Below, piece after piece: positions 29,218-41,464 of a stretch of 64,000 nucleotides of DNA. Under the pieces are notes generated by a model. It searched no databases, was not told the origin of the DNA, and saw only the letters and a list, made by a program, of their open reading frames with translations. Both the position numbers and the translations under genes were made by a program. Source of the DNA: Cristatella mucedo (lineage: Eukaryota; Bryozoa; Phylactolaemata; Cristatellidae); NCBI GenBank assembly GCA_009760855.2, contig WPIO01000040.1, forward strand, positions 485,001 through 549,000, read 5' to 3'. Numbering within the stretch: position 1 is the first letter of the stretch; each line of letters starts with the position of its first letter.

Positions 29218-32200
29218 CCTTTTTTCGCGGAGCCCACTCGTAAGCACCGACGTGCTGTCGATGCGATTTCGGTGAGAAATCGAGCCGCCGCCGAAGTTCT
29301 CAGTGCAGACGAGAAAGAAGCCGCCGCCCAGCAGCCGCCTGCTCGTCTGACTTGCCAGCCTATCACGTGGGCTGTCATGATGCAGACCCTCAAGTTTGTT
29401 TTGAGCCAGGGTAAGATCCAAGCCGGATGCTATTGCCGAGTCTTACCTAAGGGTTCTGCCGTAGCTGACTGTCTGCCAGGATCGCTCCCACCGGATGGTC
29501 GGCATGACTAAATAAGCAGCCAGGGGTATCTCAAACTCTGAAAGAACCAGTCATATTGAGCTCTGGTCGTGGGCCCAATTTTTATGATATCAAAAATGCC
29601 AGAGGCTATGCTTGCTGTTTTGAATGATGAGAGAAAAAAACTAAGCGATTAATGGCAATGACACTGTGGTTAGGCCCAGTGGTTAGGGTGCTTGTCTCGA
29701 ACCAAATTCAAGGTGAATGTTTATGAGGACCAAGGTCGTGGGCTCGAACGCCTTAGCATATGTAAAGAGCCTGAATATATTAAGGTAATAGATTAATATG
29801 ATTATTATAATATAATATAATTAATATAATACTAATATAATGTAATTGATTTATAAAAATATTGAATAATTAGTACGTTTAATAGATTGCATTATTTTAG
29901 GGGCTGTGCAAATGAAGTATTTTTTATGTAATGTGGACTGTTGGCACCATTGCTAATTAACTTCCAATGCCTCACATGTGCAGCGACATTAGTTGCCTGC
30001 TGGTGAGCTCCGAAATCAGTGCAGTGCATTCTAAACCGCAATGCTAGCGACTTAATTTTTCGTGAACTCGGTTGCCGAAAGGTTGAAACTCTGCCAGACC
30101 ACCAGCCGTAGTTATAAGTACATCGTCGGTTCGAGGAGCTTGCGACCTCTGCACCATTACATGTCACGCTCAGACTTGGCATTAAGTTTTCTGTAATACA
30201 TTGGGTACACTCCTATTCTTCTGCATCGCAATTAGCAACACTGCAAATGAATGGTGGTTTATCTTTAGCTGCCCGTTGCATTATTTATTGCCCATTGAGG
30301 ATGTGGTTGAATGGGGTGGGGACAGAAGCAGTGGGCCGTGATGGTGCCAAGCTATGTAAGGCAGTTGCTTTTCGTGACCTCGGTCCCGAATTCGAGGGTT
30401 CGAATCTTGCGGCGGGTGGGCGATCCTTTGTAGCCACCGCAAGCGGTGGTGATAGCCGTAAAGGTCTCATGTCGCTATGCTAAAGAGGCTTTCAAATCAG
30501 CTAGTAACAACATAACGAAATTGCTTGAAGTAACCATGTCATTCTTGTGTCTGCACTCACCCAGATTAACCTATTGTAGCAATCTAGGTAGTGTTCACAT
30601 TCGCTAAAGAGCATTCTGCATTTATCAGCGACCGCGACTAATCCTTGTGCAATCGTGTATCGCACTATGAGAATAATAATAAAACCTTGTATAGCCCCTC
30701 AGAACTGAGTCTCTTTCCAAGCTATTTACAGATGCTGTATAGAAAGCATGACCAAACGACTGGTGGTAACATTTGCTAGCATCAGGCACAGTATAAGCAG
30801 GTACATGCACACAAAAGATGAATCACAAGGACAAACCAAATGCTTTAATAAAAAGGTTCATTTTAAGGTACTTTCTTAAATGTCATGGCAGAGGAAGTTG
30901 TGAGGAGCTTTTAAACTTTGTCTTACCTATCAGAGGTAGACATCACCCAATTTAAGCTTAAGTCTTACTTAGCATTATTTGCACAGATTCATCACAGCTA
31001 TTTGACATGCAATATCTTACCGGTAATCGTAGTACGAATGCAGAAGTGTATTTATTTGGCGTGGAACATGCTTGACGTTCTAATTCTTCACACGGACAGT
31101 GAAATGCAACTTTGCACCACTTTTGTCCACCACAGATCCCGAGGCCGATAGACCGGACGAAGATTTCACAGTTTGGAGCAGCAACTCTTTGCCAGTGGAC
31201 GTGGCTATCCAGCTAGTGGCATGGATGTGCACTCGAAAAGCACCGGCTGCTGGCCAGGTTAGGTCAGCATTGGAATAGCAGTCACAGCAGGCTGTGATGC
31301 CACCATTTTAGCACCGATGACCTCAGCTGAGCAGGTTTTGAAAGGCACCTTATGTTGTGTGTATGTCAGAAACGCCTTCAGGGGGTCTGATCAAGTGCTG
31401 TTGCGCTGCCCCCAAGTTTTGCTGTTCATGAATCGTCCAGTCGCCCAAAATGTTTCTTGTAGCTGGTCGATGTACTATGTGTGCTGCTTGGGTTTCAGGT
31501 CGTGAATCAAGTCCTAACCTCAGAAAAGAGGTGCTTGCTCTTAAGTTCTTATGCTGACCCACAAGGCCCGCTGAGGCTTGGCTCCTTCGTACCTAGCTGA
31601 ACTGCTGCACCAGATTCAGCCTCTTTGCGCCCTCTGGTCCTGTGTGGATAATGAATTAGCTGTTCCATTCCTCCACTTAAAGACCGTTGGCAACAGAAGC
31701 TTTAGCTCTGCAGGTCCTAGACTGTGGAACTCGCTTCCACAATTCTTACGAAACGACAACTACTCTCTTGCTGCCGACTTTGGCTCATTCTTTTTAGTGG
31801 TCCTGAGCTGCTACTTCCATGCTACTCACTACCTCAACTGCTCTCCTGACTCTGCTATGCTTCCCACTTTCTCTTTGTTGTGTGAGAGGAAGCCTGTTGG
31901 CTACCGAATGCGTACCGAAGCCACTTAGGCTGTGATTGCGCATACCAAACTCTCCCGAGTAGCACCCACATAGAATGACTTTGTGAAGTTACAGGTGGAG
32001 ATACATTACATTGCATTGACCCAGGTCGTGGGTTCGAGTCCTGAAGTGGTCATTAAAGGATCGCTACAAGTAGGCCCCCAACTACACACTGGGGTTTATT
32101 GCTACCTATAACATCGAATGGTCCAGCCATAAGTCAACATTGAAGCACTAACAACAGAGCTCACAGCCATGCCCTTATGCCCTCGTTAAAGAATGTAATG

Positions 32201-35200
32201 CCATAATTTGACATCAAAGCAAGAGCAGCAAAGCACAAACCAACAAAAGTCGCAAAGAGAATTGAGTGTTGATTTGTGCTATCACCTGTAAATTACTAGA
32301 GTGCATAGGGGATTGTATGAGCATGCTTAAGCATCTCGGCCGACTATCTACATGCAGAATGTGCAGGTACACCGAAGCTTCTGGCCCTGCAAACTCCCAT
32401 GTAAAGTTTCTCCATCTGTAACTCCACAAAGTCATAAAGACAATGTGGGTGTTACGCAGGAGAGTTTTGTATAGCGCACTCACAGCCTAAGCGGCTTTCG
32501 GCTCCCATTTGGTAGCCAACAGACTTCCTCTTACACAACAAAGAGAATGTGGAAAGTATAACAGAGTCAGGAAAGCAGTTGAGGAGGTGAGTTGCATGGA
32601 AGTAGCAGCTCAGGACCTCTGAAAAGGATGAGCCGTAGTCGGCAGTAGGAGAGTAGTTGTCGTTGCATAAGAATTGTAGGAGCGAGTTCCACAGTATAGG
32701 ACAGGCAGAGCTAAAGCTTCTATCGCTACCATTCTTTAAGCGGTGGAATGGAACCATGCCACCATTTGTCTGCTGGTGCTGCTAATGGTGATGATGCTGC
32801 CGGTGATGGTGGTAGTGGTGCTGCTGCTGCTGATGGTGATGCTGCTGCTGCTGATGGGAATAGTGCTGCTGATGGTGCTGCTGCTGCTACTGATGGTGAT
32901 GGTGATGACATCAATTATCACATGTCATCTAGGTGGCTGTTATGAAGCTACTTATTGCACTCTACGAACGGCTGGACGATAAGATCGCGTTTCGTCGCTT
33001 ATATGGCATCCTGTTCCACTTACTGAGTGACAAGACATTGGTGAGTCTGGAGAGTGGCATCTCAATCTTTTGTTTAGACGTGCTCAGACTGTAAAGATAA
33101 TTTGAGTAGAAATGACACCTGTTTATCAGCAGTGATTTGTCTTGTGCTTAATGCACTTGAACCGATACTGTGCACCTCTGAAAGTAGGCCACACATTGTG
33201 CATTGATTATCCCTTATTGAAGATTCGATCGTGCTTTCGTCGTCAGCTTTGCTTCTGCTTGTTCATCAAAGCAAGGAAGGCACGCAGCTTCCACCTTTGT
33301 GCTTTTGAATTTATTGGACATTGCCGCCAGCAGTTAAATAACAGCAAGCGGCACGAGAAGCCAGCTAGTATTAGCTGTAGTAAGCAAGCAGATCGCTAGG
33401 TAATGTCAAGCTGCTTCTTTTGCCTCGTATAAAGGGCTGCTACGTCGCTACTCTTCTATCTATGATGACAACGGAAGCTAATGCATCGCTGCCGAGACTC
33501 TATTACTTACTGGACTTGATTAAGGACAAAGTAAGTTTCCCATGCCATCCATCCATCGTCTTGATGAGTGTACATAGTTTTGGTACCCAAGTGGAAGAGA
33601 GATAATGGCTTTCTGACAGCTCATGTCATCACGAGCAGGTTTTATCTAGAGACAAATGATTTCATGTAGACAGCCTTAACTACATTACTTAAGCAACTTT
33701 TTCCTCTGCGATTTATTGGATTTATTTGGGGGCATGATCGACACGGGAATATTTTCTTGCCATCCGAGTTTATTAACGGTTTTTTCTTCGTTAGAGTTAG
33801 TGGCCAAAAGCCTTTTTAATTGTGAGGCTTTGTTTCATTCCGAATCTGGTTACTTGGTAACCGAGGCAGTGCCTACGTGACAAGCCGCCAGAGATGTGCC
33901 TTGTGCAAATATATCAAAGAGTTACAAGGTACAAGAAGGTATTGCAAGAAACCTAGCCATGAAAAGCCTGGTGTTTTTTTCTGAATGTGTGTGCTGTCTG
34001 TGCTATCAATTGTAAGCCTATTGCTTCATTTTTACTTATGAACTGCTGCTCACCGAGATTGAAAGATGAAGACGTACAGCTAGACTGAGAAGAAGAAAGA
34101 GACAAGGTTATTATCGGAGTAGAATTTTCCTTTAAGCAGTGATCGCAGAGCACGCCCACATTGGGCCAATTCGCTGACCGTCGTACTGTTATTTTAGTTA
34201 GTAAATGTGAAAAGTCTTTTACCTTCATGGTTAGCGAGTTGCACGAGGGCACCTCCAATTAGACTGCTGTTCAGTTTTAGCTCGGTGGCCGGCATCAAGG
34301 ACCTTGTCACCATAGGTGTAGGAAACGAGTTTGTCCACTAGCATCGGCTCTCATTTTTTCCTGCGCTAATTATCATAGCTGGTGGCTCGGCTGCTGATAC
34401 GCCCTTTGGGCCTTTGTATGACTGCCAGGCCAGAGGCTGGTCTCTCCATGGCTTAATCCTGTATACGCCCTGAATGTTTGTGCAAGATTTAGTTCAATTT
34501 TTCAGGTGCGTCAGTTTGAGCTATTACTAATCCAGGGTGCCTTCCATGTAGGAATAAGAACTTATGTGTAGTGGGTCTGAGTTAGCTGCTGCTCGGAGGC
34601 TCAAGGATGGGCAAGGAGACGTCAGATACGAGAAAGCCTCCAACCTGATTTGTATTTGCTTTTCGTATTATTTGGAACTTTATTGCTTTTCTGTATGCGA
34701 TCCCCTTTAAAGAATTTATCAAGTTTTCCTTTGACAGCGATGCTGACATTACTTCAAATAGGCAATAGGCAAATCTAAGAACGATTGCCTGTCTGCTGAA
34801 TGCAGCTCAATTTGTTCTCCTTTGATACAAGCGTAACCCTGGTGGCCCGAGGCCGGTTTTAGGACTGCATTCCCTCACCCCTCGAGCGCGGCTCCTCGTA
34901 AGAATTGGCACAGAGCAGGTGCAGCTTAGATGGTGACTTCAGGGCTTTGCTGGCTAGTGAAGCTTTGGGGCATTTCTCCAGGGTGGGCTATCACTTTTAT
35001 TAGTTTTATTTATTTATTTATTTTATCAGTTTTATTAGTAGCCTACTCCGGAGAACCTTTAGGTGCCACTAGAAATGGTTGCTAAAATAGTGTGCCTTCA
35101 CTCGGAGTTTGTTTCCAAACGGTAATGCCATTCTCCTGAAGGAGCTATTGTATCGCACAGGGGACCTCACACGGGGGGGGGGGGCAGCTCTTTTAGACTG

Positions 35201-35379
35201 CCTACAGAAACCGGGTGACAAACGTGTCATATTACCCAAGGCTTTCTAGAGATGGCTGCCTAGTCGCCTGTCGTGGCACAGCGATGAGACTTTTGGTTTC
35301 TTTGCAGTGTCGACCCGAGCTGCTCCAGCTGCTGCAGACCTATGCATGGCATCTGCAACCATCTCACCAGTGGAGCAAG
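29218..35379 (+). CDS. CENPI: CENPI N-terminal exon block
   Basis: 29218-29410 ends AVMMQTLKFVLSQ in phase 1 and joins 31136-31257, which contains LPVDVAIQLVAWMCTRK (compare the vertebrate KAVSWLCVGK segment). 32933-33040 has MKLLIALYERLDDKIAFRRL and YGILFHLLSD. 33435-33530 has GCYVATLLSMMTTEA and RLYYLLDLIKDK. 35308-35379 has CRPELLQLLQTYAWHLQPS. All internal junctions are phase 0 after the first. The first exon is the least certain because its sequence is diverged, although its phase fits. Confidence 0.8.
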
Positions 35380-38300
35380 GTAATTTTTATGCAACACTCT
35401 GTGCATCGACTGATTTGACAGGCTATGCTCACAATCGTATGCAATGGATGGTCGACATTGACCTCTTTAGATCAGCCGAAAGTCTCCACGTGACTTAGTC
35501 TGGCAGGAGCGAAAGTCGTGGATCGTTCGAACAGGAGGACACAGCTCCTGCTCTGGTGATCACCTGACCTTTCTCAATGACGTTTGCAAGGTGGTGGACA
35601 TGGCAGGAAGTGCCGTAAGTACCTAAAATCGGATGGGATCATTTGCTTTATCCCTTGCCAGCGTGCTTCGGATCCTTCGCCGGGCCAGTATTTAGTCAGT
35701 CATATTCAGGTGGCTGTAGAAGCAGCAAAGTTAGCTCACCCAGCATCCTATGCCCTGCATTTTAAGCTATAACAATAAAAGTAATAAAATACATGATAAA
35801 GTACCCTCCGAGAACTCAATCTCTTTCTAAGTGCTTTACATTTACTGCAGAGGAAACATAATTGAATGGTGAGTGGTATCATGCTTGATAAAAAAAAACA
35901 TGTATAACACGTTAAGGGGTGACATGTACAGGGTCAGCTTGCAAAAGTGGTTAGTGGCAGCATGCAGTGTCAGCATGAAAGACATACAGGACGAATCGCA
36001 TGGACCCACTAAATGCTGTGATAAATAGGTGCATTTTTAATTTCTTTTTAAATATGGTCAAGTCAGGAGATGAGGGAATGTCGTAAAACAGACTCGGCAA
36101 AACCTTTTCACAGACAAACTGCGATTCAAGAGTCAATAATAATAACAATATTGCACTTGATAAAGCGCACTCAGAGAACTCACTCTCTTCCTCGGCGCTT
36201 TACATTTACTGCAAAGGGAAAGCAATTGAATCGTGAGTGATATCATACTTGATAAACCACATGAACAACGTGGTTAAGGGTGACATGCACAGGGTCAGCA
36301 TGCAAATATGGTTAGTGGCAGCATGCACAGTGTCAGCACGCATAAGCATGAAGGACGAATCACAGGGACCCACTAAATGCTGTCCTAGATAAGTGAGTTT
36401 TTAGGTTCTTTTAAATGTGGTCAAGTCAGGGGATGTTCTGAGGCAAGTCGGTAGTGAGTTCCAGGCTTTGGGAGCATACTAATGAAATGCAGGGTGTCCA
36501 AAGGATTTGAGGTTTGTAGGTGGTATTGGTAAACTATCGGATTCCGAAAAGCGGGTGGTACGACGTTTGGCCTGGTTGGGGAGTAGATCTGAGAGATAGG
36601 CTGGAGCCAAAGAATGAAGTAACCTAAAAGTGAGCGACAAAACTGTGAATTTGATCCGTTGCTTGACTGGTAGCCAGTGTAGGTCGGCGAGAAGTGGTGT
36701 GATGGGGCAACTGCAACGTTCACGACAGACAAGCCTAGCTGCAGAGTTTCGCACAAGCTGTAATAGCCTGATTGTACATGCCGGTAGGCCAGTAAGCAGC
36801 AAGTTACAAAAATCAAGTCGGGACGTCACAAATGAATGGACCAATTCAGACGTGGTATCCTTACCTAAACAAGCCCGAATTTTAGCAATGTTATGTAGCT
36901 GAAAGTAGGCAGATTTGACTGTGGAGCTGATGTGGTCGACTAACGAGAGGTCACTTCGGAACATGACACCTAGATTTCGAGTTGATTCAACTGGAGATAT
37001 GCTGGCAGAGCCAATTTTGAGCGTCAGCCTTTTCAATTTCTGAATCACACTGGTTTTTCCCATAACTGGTTAGTAAGTTAGTTTTATAATCGTCTAGTTT
37101 TAGAAAATTTGCTGCCATCCATGTGCAGATGTCTAGAATACATGCAGCAAGTGAGTTGAGAGAATTCGAGGTGCTCGAAGGCTGGCAAGTACTAAGGCAA
37201 GTTTTTTGCTGGCATTCAAATTACCAAAGGCTAAAAAGCCTTTCTTTAAAGGTGATTTTTTAATAGAAAGCATGGTTGAGGCAGCAGGTCTCTTGTTTCT
37301 GGAGAGTAAAGGCAAAGTTGAAAAAAATTCGTTTATCCCGAAGAACTGTGACTCGCCCTGTGGAATCGATTGACGAAGATATAGCCAGAAAATTAAACAA
37401 AGGGCGGTGTTCTTTAAGTTTTATTCACTACCACTGGATAAAAGTAACGACTCAAGAGACACTGCTGTGATCCTAATTTTTATCCGAGGGATTAGCAACA
37501 GTTTTGAGATCACAGAGGAATTTTTGACCATAGAGTCCATGAAAGAAAAAACGAGGGGAGAAGACTTGTATGACCAGGTGTCTGCTGTCATCAAAAGAAT
37601 GAAGCTACCTTGGAGTAAACTTGCCAATGTCACCACGATTATTGCCAAATTTAGCTGGGAAAAACGTTGGGCTGCTGAAAAGACTGCAGGAAAAAGTAAA
37701 AGAGAAAAATCCTAATCATGGTGTTATTTTCCTTCACTGAATCATTCATCAGGAAGTTCTGTGTAAGTCTATATTGCAGCTAATTCATGTCGTGAATCCA
37801 GTCGTAAAAACTTGTTAAGTTTATATGAGCAAGCGGACTACAGAATCGTCAGTTTATTGAGTTCGTGGAAGAAACCTATCCACATGACCAGGACTTACTT
37901 TACCACTCTCGTGTGCGCTGGCAAAGTTTGGGCAAAGTCTTTCAACGAGTGTGCAAGCTGAAGGAGATCTCTGCATTTTTGGAGTTAATGGGGAGATCCG
38001 ACGAATTTCCCGAGCTAAGTGACAAGAACTGGCTTTGTGACTTTGCATTTGCTGTGGAAATACTTTTGCACAGGAATGAGCTGAGCACCAAGCTTCAGGG
38101 GAAAGATTAATTTGTGCACGACATGTACACAAATGTTAGGGCCTTCGAATCCAAGCGAACTCATTTCTCTAGAGAAATTTCAAGCAAATCTTTCGCTCAT
38201 TTCCCCACACTAGCCATGCGGAAAGAGGCGACCCGAAACTCACTGAAATGCAGAAAATCACTGGACGACCTGCATGGAGAATTCTGCCGTCGTTTCTGTG

Positions 38301-41300
38301 ACTTCGAAATAAATTGAAAAGTCACTTCAGATGGTCTCCTGTCCCCGGTCACAAGACCGTGAAACAGCACCGTGGGAGCTGCAGTTTTAACTGATAGATA
38401 TTAAGTCTGACTCTGTATTGATAAAGAAGTTAAACTCACTTAAACTGAACAACTTTCATGCTATATTTTACGAAGCCACGTTTCCAAACCTCTGGAGGAA
38501 GGTGCAGAAGATGCTGACGTTGTTTGGCTCAGCCTATGTGTGTGAACAGTCATTCAGTGTCATGAATATCAACAAAGCCCGTCTCAGATCCAAGTTAAGT
38601 GACCAACACCTCAGATCTATCTTGAGAATTTCCACAACAAATATAACGCAAAACATTGACGCACTTGCAAAAAAGGAGACAAGCAACACTGTTCCCACTG
38701 AAACTGAATGGGAGTTCATTACTACGTTATTAAATTAATTAATTTGTAAAACAACTTTTAAAATAAACTAAGCACAACAGTGTTTTGCTGCCTGTTAAAG
38801 GCCAAGTCTTTTCATATAATGGTTTTTACATTTAATTTATATTAGTTCACACAAACACACCATTCTGCTATTCTGGCCCAGCCCCTCAGTCAAATTTTAG
38901 AAACCATTGTGGCCCGCGAGTCAAAAGGTTTGCCTTACCTGCTATAGTAAATTACAGACATCGGGCCCTCTATGTTCCATATTAGCAAGATACACAGACT
39001 TTGGTTAACCCAGGGAATGCACCTTTGCCCGAAATTATAACATTTTCCTTGAACAGCAGTAGTTTCGTTTGAAATTTTTTTAACAGTGTAAGCCCACTAG
39101 AAAATGAGCCGCGATGTTTTGTTTAATCTTTTGATCTCTACTGAACACCTGCATGCAATTTCATAAAGCTAATTTGGTGGTGTTGCTGTTGGGAGCTAAG
39201 TATGAAGCGTCATAGTAAGCTGAATAGTCAGTTCTGCGAAAATTCGTGCTGGATGGCTTAGGAATGGATGGTAGTGTGCTTGCTAGTAGTTCTTTTCATT
39301 TTAATAATAATAATAATGCACTTGATAAAGCGCCCTCTGAGAACTCAATCTCTTCCTAGGCGCTTTACATTTGCTGCAAAGGGAAATGCAATTGAATGGT
39401 GAGTAATATCATGCTTTATAAACAAGTAAAATGAATAACATGGCTAGGGGTGACATGCACAGGGTCAGCTTGCAAATGTGGTAGTGGCAGTGTGCACTGT
39501 GTCAGCACGAATAAGCACGTTAAGGACGAACCGCAGGGACTCACTAAATGCTGTCCTAAATAGGTGTGCTTTTAAGGTATTTTTAAATGTCAAGTGATGG
39601 GATGTTCTGATGCAAGTTGGGAGTGAGTTCTGGGCTTTTGGAACAGACGAACTAAATGCACGGTCTCCAAAGGATTTGAGGTTTGTAGGTGGTACTTGTA
39701 GACTGTTGGATTCCGAAAAGCGGGTGGTACGATGCTTGGCCTCCTGGGGGAGTAGATCTGAGAGATATGCTGGAGCCAAACATAGAAGGTACCTAAAAGT
39801 GAGTGACAAAACCTTGAAGTCAATCCGTTGCTTGACTTTCAAGTAAGCTCTGTCGTGTGCGAATTTGCCCTTAAACAGCCCTTCTTGCTATCATGGCTTT
39901 AATATTCAAAGTCAGCTTTGACGTTGCAAATGCTTGCAAAAATTTCGTCTCTTGATATCCAAAAGTTCCCTCGTCAAAGTGGATTACAGGTAGGCATCAT
40001 TAATTACCACCATCTGTCAAGCAACTTGATAATATGTTTGAGATACACGAGCCCTTACTTGGGCTATTGTCATTGTCGTACTTTGTACTTAGTCGGCTCT
40101 CCAGCATGTATTTCTTGCTGTAGCAAATGCCTGGTCACATTGCCGAACTGCTTCTGAGCTGCCCGGAGGCACAGCTGCCGGCAGACTGGCTATCCAAAGC
40201 AGAAGACGATCATCAGGTGCTGTACAGGCTCGGCTGCTGGCTTTACGGAGCTGTCTCACAGGGTAGGCCACCTGGTAGCCAGCATGAGTTACTGGCTAGC
40301 TTAAGTTGATGCAGCCACGAGTGACCGTCTATTGGAGCAGCTGCATTCCATCAGTGCTCTGAGTGAGATCAGCCTTGAAGGCAATCAGTGGTACAGCTCG
40401 GGTACCATTAGATGCTCGAAGTAGACGTATTTGTGGGGTCGGCTATGTGATCCTAAAATAAAACCCAGACATCTTAGGCCATGCTGAATGCTGCACTACT
40501 GCCTGAGAGCCCTACACTTATCAGATCCCCTATCCCCTCCCCAACGGAGCCTGCCTTGCAAGGTGCTTCTCTCGCCTGGAGGGGCGTCGGTGCCCCTACT
40601 GACTGTATCTGAGCTGTACCTAACCAGGTTCGAGTGGGATTTCCTTCGTCACTGGCAGTAGCAGGTGATAGTTGTCTATTGGGCTGTACCTCATTAGTCT
40701 TTGGCTTGCCTCGGTCCACCTGGCACGTTAGGAGGAAGGCATTGCATCGGGAAAGAAGACCTGCCACCATCTCGGACCCCAGTGACACCCTGGGTCTTGG
40801 CCCCCCAAGGGTAAGGCTCTCCCACTCCACCATCGTGGCCGTGGGTTTCGAATCTTGCAGCAGGCAATTCTTCATTGTCCGCATAAATCTGGGTTTGATA
40901 GCCACTGCGATGCTTCTAAAATAAATAAATAAATACTAGCTGATTTAACAGCCTCTTTTTGTATAGCGACAGAAGAACCTTGACGGCTATCACCGCCTCT
41001 TGCAGTGGCGATAAAGAATCGCCCACCACAGAATTCGAACCCACGACCTCGGGGCCGAGGTCGTGAAAAGCAACCACCTTACCTAGTGAGTCATTACGGC
41101 TTCTGCCAGTTATATAACTTGAGGCTGCCTAATCAGCCAGCCTTTAGCTGCTCTCTTTCCGGCTTCGGCCTAGTCGTTCTCAGGTGGTGATAGCTGCTAA
41201 ATCTCTGTGGCTAATGTAGACTGGTAACTGATGCACCGAAACAAAGCCACTGATTGCAAGATTCGTCAAAATGCAAGAATCACGTAATCCCAGCTACACG

Positions 41301-41376
41301 AACGTACCGAATCAACAGTGGCATGCATGGCTTCCGAGTCTGAGGGACTCATTTGTGTTGCCGTCCAGTGTGCCCC

Positions 41377-41464
<88 letters not shown>

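Noticed and set aside
35503-35573. Candidate CENPI exon (ERKSWIVRTGG...)
   Set aside because: It has AG and GT edges and an open frame, but no match to the CENP-I linker and a poor donor (GTGGTG).
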